Shown here: positions 1 to 8,349 of the stretch, one piece after another
Layout of the letters: each line of letters opens with the position of its first letter
Numbering within the stretch: position 1 is the first letter of the stretch
Assembly (NCBI GenBank): GCA_015488935.1
Contig: WFMU01000334.1
Span: 1 to 10,454, forward strand
Direction of reading: 5' to 3'
Length of the DNA stretch: 10,454 nucleotides
Source of the DNA: Flavobacteriaceae bacterium
Lineage (GTDB): Bacteria > Bacteroidota > Bacteroidia > Flavobacteriales > Flavobacteriaceae
Made by a program: the position numbers and the translations under genes
Notes under the pieces: generated by a model
The model's input: the letters and a program-made list of their open reading frames with translations, nothing else
Database searches by the model: none
What the model was told of the DNA's origin: nothing

Positions 1-1162
1 ACGATTCAAAATAATCCCCAAAATTAAATGCTAATGAAAAACGTAAGGTATTTTCTAATGGATTATTAACATCTGATGAATTAAGTAAATACGATACATC
101 AATATTTATACTTTTAAATTTAACACCTGCACCTAGTGTAAAGAATTTTCTTGCACCTTTAAGGTCACTTTCGTTAAAATAACCTAATCTAAAGGCAAAA
201 TTTTCATCGTAAACATATTCGGCACCAGCAGACCATGTAAATTCTTTCATTTCTTCACTAAATCCTCCTGGAGCATCTCCAAAAGATTGAAATATACCTG
301 TAAATCCATCTACATCATTATCTTTTCCTCCAGTAATTGCACCTGAACCATCTCTAGTTGGCGGTGTTGGTACCAATAATTTTGTAGAACCTAAAGTAGC
401 TTTAATTACACTGGTATCATCTAAAATAAAATCAAAACCAGCACCTAAACGCATGTTTGTTGGAATAAAACTTTTTTTACCACCTACAGATAGTTGCACT
501 TTAGGACCAATATTAGAGATACTTAAACCTCCACGCCATCTACCATTAAAATCGCCATAATTTGTTTCGGGCGATTGATAGTATGCGCCAATATCTGCAG
601 CAAAACTATTTACTGTATTTATATCGTTAGAGCCTTCGAGTTGTTTTAATGCCATGTCTGAACGCAAATAACGCAATGTTACGCCCATAGAAATACTCTC
701 GCTTAGTTTTAATGAATAAGAACCATCTACCGATAAATCGCTTGGATTTAAAACGCCAGTTGCAATTAAAACACCATTGTTATCTACACCTGCATTTGTT
801 TCAATTTTACCTAAAGAAAAATAGGTAAAACTCGCAGACCATGCACTATTTTCATTTAGTTTATTTGAAAAAACAATATTTCCTAAAAAAACATCGTTTG
901 TAAGGTTTCTGAGCCAAGGAGTATAGTTTACACCAACGGTATATTGATGGTTGCTAAAAGCGTATTTTGCGGCGTTATAATGTTGCGAATATGGGTCTGG
1001 AGATGTTGCCACTCCCATATCGCCAAGACCACCTGCTCTTGCATCTGGGGTAATAAGTAAAAATGGAGTTGCTGTTGTTATTGCATTTAAGTCATTTTGA
1101 GCAATAATTTTACTTGAAAAAACAAGTAAAAAACCTATGGAGAAATATAACGCTTTTTTCAT
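1..1162 (-). CDS. porV: PorV, T9SS outer-membrane beta-barrel protein (3' end cut off by window edge)
   Basis: The frame stays open from an ATG at 1162 to the window edge, giving 387 codons with no stop, so the last few residues are missing. The product begins with a signal peptide (MKKALYFSIGFLLVFS, probable cleavage after IIA before QND). It continues with the PorV hallmark near residues 44-70: GGLGDMGVATSPDPYSQ followed by HYNAAKYAF. The rest has alternating polar/hydrophobic strands typical of a FadL-like outer-membrane barrel, and the visible end (FNFGDYFES) resembles a final strand. In the known T9SS, PorV (LptO) accepts cargo from the translocon and shuttles it to the PorU sortase. Family members are about 380-400 residues, so little is lost. 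The gene lies 52 bp downstream of porU on the same strand with no terminator between, so the two are probably co-transcribed. The family call is secure; the exact end is unknown. Confidence 0.93.
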   Translation of the reverse strand, partial: MKKALYFSIGFLLVFSSKIIAQNDLNAITTATPFLLITPDARAGGLGDMGVATSPDPYSQHYNAAKYAFSNHQYTVGVNYTPWLRNLTNDVFLGNIVFSNKLNENSAWSASFTYFSLGKIETNAGVDNNGVLIATGVLNPSDLSVDGSYSLKLSESISMGVTLRYLRSDMALKQLEGSNDINTVNSFAADIGAYYQSPETNYGDFNGRWRGGLSISNIGPKVQLSVGGKKSFIPTNMRLGAGFDFILDDTSVIKATLGSTKLLVPTPPTRDGSGAITGGKDNDVDGFTGIFQSFGDAPGGFSEEMKEFTWSAGAEYVYDENFAFRLGYFNESDLKGARKFFTLGAGVKFKSINIDVSYLLNSSDVNNPLENTLRFSLAFNFGDYFES

Positions 1163-1214
1163 TTAATATAATATTTTATTTTTTAGAGGTTCTAGCCTAC
1201 AAATATGGTAAAAT

Positions 1215-4200
1215 TTATTGTAGAATTACTAATTTTTCAATTTTTTCTGATTTTAATCCACTGGATATTACCTTTACAGTTAATTTATATATATATACAC
1301 CTTTTCCTATTTTGTTACCATAATCATCTAAACCGTTCCAATTTATACTTCTAGAATGTGTACCACTTGTTGTTATTATTTGATTTATGGTTTTTATTAA
1401 TTTACCAGATACCGTAAAAATTTGTACCTGTGCTTCTAGTGTTTCATTAGGTTTGTTATGATTAAACCAAAATTCGGTATAATTAAAAAATGGATTTGGA
1501 TAATTGAGTACATTACTTAGTACTAAGTCACTATCACTTACAACCACAAAGTTTAACGTAGCTTCGGATGGATTATTGTATGTGTCCCAACATTTAAATG
1601 TAATGGTGTGTAATCCAACGGATAAATTTCTAAATGGAAATTTTACTTTTCCTTTTTTAAAGTTATTTAATTCTGTTTCGTAATAATCATTCATAATAAT
1701 TGGGTTAGATTGGTCGCCATCTAAAATAGCAACAATATCGTGGTCCACAGCAGTTAAAGATGTATTAATACCAGATTCATCTTCGAGAATAGCGAGAAAT
1801 AAAGGAGATTCGTTAGTATTACCACCATCAATAAAAGATTCGTCATTCATATAAAGTCTTATGGTTGGTCCAATATTATCTTCAGGAGCATTGTTATTTA
1901 TACCTCCAATAATAATATCGGTATTGTAACCATTTTTATCAACAACTTGATTTTCTGCATAAAAACTTAGTTTTGCACTTCCGTAAGCAATCCGAATATC
2001 GCGAGGAGCAATAAAATCAAATTGCCAAATACCATTTTCGATACTTGCTTTTCCTTTAAAGATTTTACTTTCTCTAGAATCAAAAGTAATGACTGTAGGA
2101 TTTCCATTGGAATCGAAGTGGCTATCGTTATTTAAAGTAGTTTTATCGACAGATTTATCGTAAATAGTTACGGAAAGTTCGCCATTAAAATCTGGTAAAA
2201 TAGTATTGTTTTGATTGGCAACAATTCCTTCAAAATAGACATGAGATAACGCTTTAATTGTGTCTAATTGCTGCGATACATCAACATTATTCATTTTAGT
2301 AATTAAAACATTTGGTTTCGGACGGGCAAGTTTCATTGCAGGGTCGCCAAAAAATTGAATAAACAAACGCTGCACTTGTCCAAAATGTTTATTTTTGCTT
2401 TTTGCAAGCGATTGTGCAATAGTGTAGTTGTCGTTAGAATTATATTCTAATAAATCTTCCATTAAATCTAAATTAAAAGAGCCACCAAAGCTAATATAAA
2501 CTTCACGAGCAGTAGTAATCATATTAATAGAGCCGCCATTTGTATTAGAGAAAACCCATTCTCCAGCAGTATTTCGCAAAGGATTGTCGTATCTAGAAAA
2601 TTCGCAAGTAATCGTAATAAACAACGGTAGATTTTTATTATTATACCAACCTTGAATTTGTGGTACATCTAAAAGACGTTCCGAAGCCCAACCGTTTTCG
2701 CCACCATGTCCAAAATAATCTAATATTAAAGAGCCTCTTTCTACAGCATCGTTAATTGCCGATTTGGCTTGTGGGTACGATTGTCCTCCAGCAGAAATTT
2801 CTTGAACAAAAGCATCTGCATATATCTTTTTAAGATTATATACAGGTTTGTTTAAAGAAATTAAATCTGCAACTTGTTCAACACGTTGTACAAGAATAAA
2901 ATCATTACCATTTTCTGGTGGATATTTATCTACATCGTCAGAAACTAACGAAATTTGATTACGCCAATCGCCAAGCGATGTTTTGTGATAATATTGTAGT
3001 GTTTTATTAACAGCAACTACAGCTTCATTATTGTTTTTTACAGGCATTCTACCAATAGCAACATCAAGTAAGTTATTAGCACCATTTTGTACAGAAAAAT
3101 CACCCTCATTGTCGTCCATCATTCCAAAAAAATCATCTGTAACATAAGACGATGCTAAATTTAAACTATTTACCGACTGGAATGCAATAACATTTGTATC
3201 CTTATTGCGACCTTCAATATTTTTAAAATCAAAAGAAGTATCGCCAAACATAAGTACATATTTTATGCGTTTGCTTGGAGTAGAAGCATTGGTATATAAA
3301 TGACGAACAAAATCTCGGATGGCAGTAGCATCTTTTTGACCAGAACTAAATTCGTTATAAATTTGTTGTTCGGTAAGGACTAATGTTGTAAGATTAGAGT
3401 TTGTTTTATGGTAATTTGCTAATCGATTGGCTTCGTTTAAAAGTTCATTTTGTGTTACAATTAAATAATCTATATCTTTTATAGCGTGTAAATTTTGATT
3501 GTAAACCGTACTCAAAGGTAATCGTTCTGGAATGTAAAAATCGTTAGAATTAATTACAATGTATTCTTTAAAAGTACCACTAATAGCATTAAAACTAAAG
3601 TTTGTATCTGTAGCTTCGTTAACGATTGCTTTTGGATTGGTAATATCTGTAATATCCCAAACCTGAAAAATAGCATTGGCATTTTGAATTTGATAAGCAA
3701 CAGTAGCATTTGTTGCATCACTAGCAACATGGTAATTTCTAAAAGTAAATTGTTTGTTTCTTGCAATTAATTTTCTGGTCGCATTTACTTCGATATAATC
3801 TAAAAAACCATTTGCAGATGGATTTCCAGAATTGTCGTAGTTTACATTAATTTGTAACAAATCTCCTGTAACAGGAATAGTAGCTGACTGTGTATTGGTT
3901 CTACCAACTAAAATTGGAGAAGTACCTGTACCATAAATAGTTAAATTTATAAAATTCTGATTATTAGCACTTAAATTAAAAAAAGTATTATCTGTGGAAG
4001 TGGATGCAGCTTTAATTTTTACATTTACATTTGCACTAGTATCTATATCGGGAAAGTTAAAATCAAAATTTTGGCTGTTGTTAACGGAAAAGTCTTCGCC
4101 ATAAAATTCTTGCCCAAAATTATCAATATTAAAAAAATCATTTTCATGGACTAAAAAATCATTAAATGTAGTAATTGTTTCTGTTGGAGTTCCAACAACA

Positions 4201-5081
4201 CTTGTTCTATTGCTTATTCTTTTTCCAGAATTACCATCCAAAACAATATAATAATAAGCCTTATCTGAATAAATATTCTTTTGATGTGATGCAATACCTG
4301 CATTTATATTGTGTTTCCACACATTGGTGCCTTGTGCGTAAAAAAGAATATAATCATTATTGTCAAACCTATTGTCATCTTCGCCACTAACAAATATGGC
4401 ATTTTCTTGAATGTCATCGTACCTAAAATCGCTATTGCGCTCATTGAGCATCGCACCGCCATTTCCATAAATTTTAATATTTTTAGGATTAATACTATTT
4501 ACATCAATTCCTAAACTTTGTAAAAAGGCTTTATCTATTTTATAAACACCAGATACACTTACAGCAAATCGAAACCACGAGCCAGAAGCAAGTGGTGAAT
4601 TGTGTATTGTAGAAAAATTCTTTGCATTTGTATTTGGAGTTACATTGTACTGAATATTAAAAGAAACAATTTTTTTTAGTTGCCCATTCGTATATACTAA
4701 AGGTGTAATAGAAAAAATAGCAAAAGAATTATCTCTTTCTTTTTTAATGGTAAAATCACTTTTTATTTTAGATGGAATATGAACAAGACTAGAAATAGGA
4801 TATACCTTTTTAGATAAATTTTTAAAAACTACATTGGTTAATGTATAATTAGCAATTTGTAAATTAGGAGAAACTTTCCATTTACTATTATATATAGGTA
4901 GAAAATTTTCGTCAAATAATTGATTTTTTAAAAGAGGAACAATAATTGGTTTTTCATTTTTAATAGAAATTTTGGAATTATGCTTCCATTCTAAATGAAA
5001 AATTTTGTTTCTTTGTTGCGAAAAAACAACTTGTGTTATAGTTAATAAGGCTATATGTATAAGGTAAAATCGTAGTTTCAT
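1215..5081 (-). CDS. porU: PorU, T9SS C-terminal signal peptidase/sortase (C25 gingipain-like)
   Basis: This 1288-residue protein starts MKLRFYLIHIALLTITQVVFSQQ, a signal peptide. I chose ATG 5081; a TTG two codons upstream (5087) is in frame but adds nothing. The N-terminal part (about residues 165-225) contains GSWFRFAVSVSGVYKID and NIKIYGNGG, typical of PorU. The C25 protease domain follows (about 540-930), with the catalytic His in DYFGHGGENGW (H792) and the catalytic Cys in FITITCEFSRYDNP (C826), 34 residues apart, close to the spacing in gingipains. A T9SS sorting domain (CTD) ends the protein: NYPNPF near 1192, then a Gly-Lys-Gly-Val-Tyr-Ile-Tyr strand. PorU is known to keep its own CTD and to sit on the cell surface with PorV, removing CTDs of other cargo and attaching them to lipopolysaccharide. 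Length is normal for flavobacterial PorU. It heads the porU-porV unit and is divergent from gldJ. Confidence 0.96.
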   Translation of the reverse strand: MKLRFYLIHIALLTITQVVFSQQRNKIFHLEWKHNSKISIKNEKPIIVPLLKNQLFDENFLPIYNSKWKVSPNLQIANYTLTNVVFKNLSKKVYPISSLVHIPSKIKSDFTIKKERDNSFAIFSITPLVYTNGQLKKIVSFNIQYNVTPNTNAKNFSTIHNSPLASGSWFRFAVSVSGVYKIDKAFLQSLGIDVNSINPKNIKIYGNGGAMLNERNSDFRYDDIQENAIFVSGEDDNRFDNNDYILFYAQGTNVWKHNINAGIASHQKNIYSDKAYYYIVLDGNSGKRISNRTSVVGTPTETITTFNDFLVHENDFFNIDNFGQEFYGEDFSVNNSQNFDFNFPDIDTSANVNVKIKAASTSTDNTFFNLSANNQNFINLTIYGTGTSPILVGRTNTQSATIPVTGDLLQINVNYDNSGNPSANGFLDYIEVNATRKLIARNKQFTFRNYHVASDATNATVAYQIQNANAIFQVWDITDITNPKAIVNEATDTNFSFNAISGTFKEYIVINSNDFYIPERLPLSTVYNQNLHAIKDIDYLIVTQNELLNEANRLANYHKTNSNLTTLVLTEQQIYNEFSSGQKDATAIRDFVRHLYTNASTPSKRIKYVLMFGDTSFDFKNIEGRNKDTNVIAFQSVNSLNLASSYVTDDFFGMMDDNEGDFSVQNGANNLLDVAIGRMPVKNNNEAVVAVNKTLQYYHKTSLGDWRNQISLVSDDVDKYPPENGNDFILVQRVEQVADLISLNKPVYNLKKIYADAFVQEISAGGQSYPQAKSAINDAVERGSLILDYFGHGGENGWASERLLDVPQIQGWYNNKNLPLFITITCEFSRYDNPLRNTAGEWVFSNTNGGSINMITTAREVYISFGGSFNLDLMEDLLEYNSNDNYTIAQSLAKSKNKHFGQVQRLFIQFFGDPAMKLARPKPNVLITKMNNVDVSQQLDTIKALSHVYFEGIVANQNNTILPDFNGELSVTIYDKSVDKTTLNNDSHFDSNGNPTVITFDSRESKIFKGKASIENGIWQFDFIAPRDIRIAYGSAKLSFYAENQVVDKNGYNTDIIIGGINNNAPEDNIGPTIRLYMNDESFIDGGNTNESPLFLAILEDESGINTSLTAVDHDIVAILDGDQSNPIIMNDYYETELNNFKKGKVKFPFRNLSVGLHTITFKCWDTYNNPSEATLNFVVVSDSDLVLSNVLNYPNPFFNYTEFWFNHNKPNETLEAQVQIFTVSGKLIKTINQIITTSGTHSRSINWNGLDDYGNKIGKGVYIYKLTVKVISSGLKSEKIEKLVILQ

Positions 5082-5138
5082 ATTCAAATAAACGAAAAAA
5101 AAAAAGGGTTATTTTATAATTTTATAAAAATACTATAA

Positions 5139-5167
5139 TAAACCTAAAAAGCATTCGTTATTAGCAA
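5139..5167 (-). promoter_or_regulatory. Putative porU promoter, Bacteroidota type
   Basis: Read on the minus strand, TTG (5167-5165) is followed after 18 bases by TAGGTTTA (5146-5139). This matches the Bacteroidota form TTG-N(about 19)-TAnnTTTG except for the last base. It would start transcription roughly 50 bases before the porU ATG. Such short motifs arise often in A+T-rich DNA, so this is a position-supported guess. Confidence 0.4.
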
Positions 5168-5206
5168 TATTATATGTAGTGTTGTAAAAAAATTCTGTCA
5201 AATTAC

Positions 5207-5236
5207 TTGGTAGCTACCATTATTATTGTAAATTGC
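5207..5236 (+). promoter_or_regulatory. Putative gldJ promoter, Bacteroidota type
   Basis: On the plus strand, TTG (5207-5209) is followed after 19 bases by TAAATTGC (5229-5236), a degenerate match to TAnnTTTG with one T short. Transcription would begin about 30 bases before the gldJ start. A rival -7 match, TATTATTG at 5221-5228, lacks a TTG at the right distance. The signal is weak but lies where a gldJ promoter must be, since porU is divergent. Confidence 0.3.
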
Positions 5237-5271
5237 GGCACTTTTAAAATTTAAAAATATAAAAAGTAATT

Positions 5272-6999
5272 ATGATTATGATAAAAAATCAGATATTTAA
5301 AGGATTAGCATTAGCTATAATGGTTATTGCATTAGCTAGTTGTGGTGGTAAAAGATCAAGCGGAACATCCGCATTAACAGGTTGGAGCTTTAATGACTTA
5401 GATGGTGGAGCAGGAAATAATTACAAAGGACAACCTACACCTCCAGGAATGGTATTGATAGAAGGTGGAACATTTACAATGGGTCATGTACAAGACGATG
5501 TAATGTTTGACTGGAATACAACGCCAGTAAAAATGCAGGTACGTTCATTTTATATGGATGAAGCTGAGGTTACAAATAGAGAATATCGTTTGTTTTTACA
5601 ATGGATGGAAAAAGTATATCCTCCAGACAACGATAATTATCGTAATATTTATAGCTCTGTATTACCAGATACATTAGTATGGAGAAATACCTTAGGAGAT
5701 GCAGAGTTATTAACAGAAGCTTATTTACGTCATCCAGCATATAACGATTATCCAGTAGTAGGAATTTCTTGGGTACAAGCAAACGAATACTGTAAATGGA
5801 GAACCAATATGGTAAACGAAAAAATATTAATGGATAAAGGAATATTAAATCCTTTATTTGAAACAGACTCCTTAGTAGTAGAAGGTAAAAATCACTTCGA
5901 TACAGATGTTTACTTAGCAGACCCAACAAGATTATTTGATGGAGATTCTACTATCTATAAAAAAGGATTACCTGATTTATCTAAAAAGAAAAAAAGAGCT
6001 AAAAATGGAAGAAGAGCAAGAAGAGGAGAACCAGGTTCAAGGAGAAGTAGAAGAGGTTCAAGAGGAGCTTTTACAGGAAGACATGCAAAAGTTGCCGACG
6101 GAATACTAACACAAAGATTTAGATTGCCAACAGAAGTAGAATGGGAATATGCAGCAAAAGCATTGGTTGAAAATAGAGAATATAATAACTTAAAAGGTAG
6201 AAAAAAATTCTCTTGGAATGGAAGATATACGCGTAGTAAACAAAAAAGATTTAGAGGAGATGAAATGGCAAACTTTAAAATAGGTAAAGGTAATTATAGT
6301 GGACTTGCAGGATGGAGTGATGATGGTGCAGATATTACAATAGCAGTACGCTCATACAAACCAAACGCATTTGGTTTATACGATATGACAGGTAACGTTG
6401 CAGAATGGGTAGCTGATGTATATAGACCAATAATTGATAATGATGCAAATGACTTTAACTACTATAGAGGTAATTCATATACCAAAAAAATGATTGACGA
6501 AAATGGAAAAGTTGTTGTAATTGATGAAAATTCTATAGTTTATGATACTTTAGATAATGGATTAATTAAAGCCAGAAACTTACCAGGAAGTTTAAAATAC
6601 ATTCCAATTACAAAGTCAGATGCATTTATGAGAGATAATTACGAAAAATCGTATAATGTAGATAGTAAAGATGGAGATATATCATCTACAAGAAAATATT
6701 ATATAGATGAAGATGAATTAGAAACTAAACCAAGAATGTATAATTCGCCAGTAATTCCAAACGAAATTGGCGAAAGTGGTTACAGAAAACAAGGTTACGA
6801 TAAAAAATTAAGAACAACTTTAATTAGCGATAGAACAAGAGTAATTAAAGGTGGTTCATGGAAAGATAGAGCGTATTGGTTAGACCCAGCACAACGTAGA
6901 TACTTACCAGAATATATGGGAACAAACTATGTAGGTTTCCGTTGTGCAACAGACAGATTAGGACCAATGTCTGATAAAAAGAGAAAAGCGTATCACTAA
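5272..6999 (+). CDS. gldJ: GldJ, gliding motility/T9SS lipoprotein with FGE-sulfatase (SUMF1) fold
   Basis: A 575-residue lipoprotein: the N-terminus ends in lipobox ALASC with lipidated Cys24 (Cys22 if the second ATG, 5278, is used; both are plausible). The FGE-sulfatase fold is seen as GMVLIEGGTFTMG (about 59-71), EVTNREYRLFL, PVVGISWVQANEYCKW (C174), RLPTEVEWEYAA (from 284), FGLYDMTGNVAEW (from 367), VIKGGSW (524-530) and VGFRCA (C558). In the formylglycine-generating enzyme a Cys pair lies between the last two motifs; here there is none, so the domain is probably structural. A very basic insert spans about 238-274. In Flavobacterium johnsoniae GldJ is needed for gliding and for stability of its paralogue GldK, and its extreme C-terminus is needed for gliding but not secretion; here the tail ends GPMSDKKRKAYH. 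It is divergent from porU and closed by a strong terminator. Length is close to the usual 560 or so. Confidence 0.95.
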   Translation: MIMIKNQIFKGLALAIMVIALASCGGKRSSGTSALTGWSFNDLDGGAGNNYKGQPTPPGMVLIEGGTFTMGHVQDDVMFDWNTTPVKMQVRSFYMDEAEVTNREYRLFLQWMEKVYPPDNDNYRNIYSSVLPDTLVWRNTLGDAELLTEAYLRHPAYNDYPVVGISWVQANEYCKWRTNMVNEKILMDKGILNPLFETDSLVVEGKNHFDTDVYLADPTRLFDGDSTIYKKGLPDLSKKKKRAKNGRRARRGEPGSRRSRRGSRGAFTGRHAKVADGILTQRFRLPTEVEWEYAAKALVENREYNNLKGRKKFSWNGRYTRSKQKRFRGDEMANFKIGKGNYSGLAGWSDDGADITIAVRSYKPNAFGLYDMTGNVAEWVADVYRPIIDNDANDFNYYRGNSYTKKMIDENGKVVVIDENSIVYDTLDNGLIKARNLPGSLKYIPITKSDAFMRDNYEKSYNVDSKDGDISSTRKYYIDEDELETKPRMYNSPVIPNEIGESGYRKQGYDKKLRTTLISDRTRVIKGGSWKDRAYWLDPAQRRYLPEYMGTNYVGFRCATDRLGPMSDKKRKAYH

Positions 7000-7021
7000 T
7001 AGATAACAATTTATAAAATTT

Positions 7022-7058
7022 AAAAACCTCGTTAGTTTCAAACTAACGAGGTTTTTTT
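7022..7058 (+). terminator. Intrinsic terminator after gldJ, probably bidirectional
   Basis: A perfect inverted repeat has CCTCGTTAG (7027-7035) pairing with CTAACGAGG (7043-7051) around TTTCAAA, followed by seven T (7052-7058) and preceded by five A. The A and T tracts extend the symmetry to 17-base arms. It lies 22 bp beyond the gldJ stop codon and only 13 bp before the murF start. Confidence 0.93.
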
Positions 7059-7071
7059 ATACTTTTACATA

Positions 7072-8343
7072 ATGATAGAAAAAATATATGCACTTTATTC
7101 TAAAAAATATAAAGTAAGTACAGATACAAGAAAAATTGAAAAAGGAACTATTTTCTTTGCGTTAAAAGGAGAAAATTTTAATGCTAATAAATTTGCAATA
7201 CAAGCCCTTGAAAAAGGAGCATCCTATGCAATTATAGACGAAAAAGAATACCAAACAGATAAACGAATTATTTTAGTAAAAGATGTTTTAAAAACATTGC
7301 AAGAATTGGCAAGTTACCATCGTATAAAATTAGGAATTCCTATAATATCACTTACAGGAAGTAACGGAAAAACAACAACAAAAGAGCTCATAAATACTGT
7401 TTTAAAACAAAAATATAATACTACAGCAACAAAAGGAAATTTAAACAATCATATTGGTGTGCCATTAACCTTATTAGCTATGACAAAAAATACCGAAATA
7501 GGTATTGTAGAATTAGGTGCAAACCATCCAAAAGAAATAGAAACATTGTGTAATATTGTAAAACCAGATTATGGATATATTACCAATTTTGGAAAAGCAC
7601 ATTTAGAAGGTTTTGGTAGTATTGAAGGCGTTATAAAAGCAAAAACAGAACTGTATGCTTATCTTAAAGAAGCAAATAAAACAATCTTTGTAAATACAAA
7701 TGATGCCATACAAGTAAAAAAATCAAAAGGAATAAAAACAATTACCTTTGGAAAAACAGCAGCAGATTATACGATTAAATTTATTGCAGCAAATCCTTTT
7801 GTTACCGTAAAAGAAGCAAAACAAATTATAGAAAGTAAACTTATAGGAAGTTATAATTATAATAATATTGCCGCAGCAATAGCAATAGGAAAATATTTTA
7901 AAATACCAGAAAACTTACTAAAAAAAGCAATAGAAAATTACCAACCAACCAATAACAGATCGCAAATAATACATACAAATACAAATAAAATTATATTAGA
8001 TGCTTACAATGCAAATCCAAGTAGCATGCAAAGCGCATTAAATAATCTAATACAATTGGAAGCTAAAAATAAAGTAGCCATTTTAGGAGATATGTTTGAA
8101 TTGGGAAATTATGCAGAAAAAGAACATCAATATATTGCAGATTTAGTAAGTAAATCAGATTTTAAAATGACGTATTTAGTCGGAGAAAATTTTGCTAAAA
8201 CCAAAATAACATCCAACAACATACAGCAATGCAAAACCTATGACGATTTTAAAAAAGTATTTCAAAAATTAAACGATGCAACAATACTAATAAAAGCATC
8301 AAGAGGAATGGCTTTAGAACGCGTATTGGATTTGATAAACTAA
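7072..8343 (+). CDS. murF: MurF, UDP-N-acetylmuramoyl-tripeptide--D-alanyl-D-alanine ligase
   Basis: This cytoplasmic ATP-dependent ligase adds D-Ala-D-Ala to UDP-MurNAc-tripeptide, completing the soluble peptidoglycan precursor. The 423-residue protein has the three Mur-ligase domains. The N-terminal substrate domain carries VSTDTRKIEKGTIFFALKG (about 15-33). The central ATPase has P-loop TGSNGKTTTKE (95-105), NLNNHIGVPLTLL (from 123), GKAHLEGFGS and IKAKTELY, whose Lys is the likely carbamylated residue. The C-terminal domain has the MurF signature DAYNANPSSM (from 310) and ILGDMFELG. Length matches the short MurF proteins of Bacteroidota. The start is fixed by the early STDTRK block; no Shine-Dalgarno is visible, and the leader after the gldJ terminator is only 13 bases. 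Adjacency to gldJ is familiar from flavobacterial genomes (recalled, not checked). It ends tail to tail with the next gene, 6 bp away. Confidence 0.96.
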   Translation: MIEKIYALYSKKYKVSTDTRKIEKGTIFFALKGENFNANKFAIQALEKGASYAIIDEKEYQTDKRIILVKDVLKTLQELASYHRIKLGIPIISLTGSNGKTTTKELINTVLKQKYNTTATKGNLNNHIGVPLTLLAMTKNTEIGIVELGANHPKEIETLCNIVKPDYGYITNFGKAHLEGFGSIEGVIKAKTELYAYLKEANKTIFVNTNDAIQVKKSKGIKTITFGKTAADYTIKFIAANPFVTVKEAKQIIESKLIGSYNYNNIAAAIAIGKYFKIPENLLKKAIENYQPTNNRSQIIHTNTNKIILDAYNANPSSMQSALNNLIQLEAKNKVAILGDMFELGNYAEKEHQYIADLVSKSDFKMTYLVGENFAKTKITSNNIQQCKTYDDFKKVFQKLNDATILIKASRGMALERVLDLIN

Positions 8344-8349
8344 AGAAAA

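Noticed and set aside
1163..1214. Separate promoter or terminator between porU and porV
   Set aside because: The 52-bp gap has no hairpin with T-tract and no good TTG/TAnnTTTG pair, so co-transcription is simpler.
1215..5087. PorU as an ordinary secreted gingipain-type protease
   Set aside because: The long N-terminal region with the GVYKID and IYGNGG blocks, the adjacent porV and the locus next to gldJ fit the T9SS sortase, not a secreted gingipain.
5570..5929. 119-codon open frame on the minus strand
   Set aside because: It lies wholly inside gldJ on the opposite strand, has no recognisable domain, and reflects A+T-rich codon use in gldJ.
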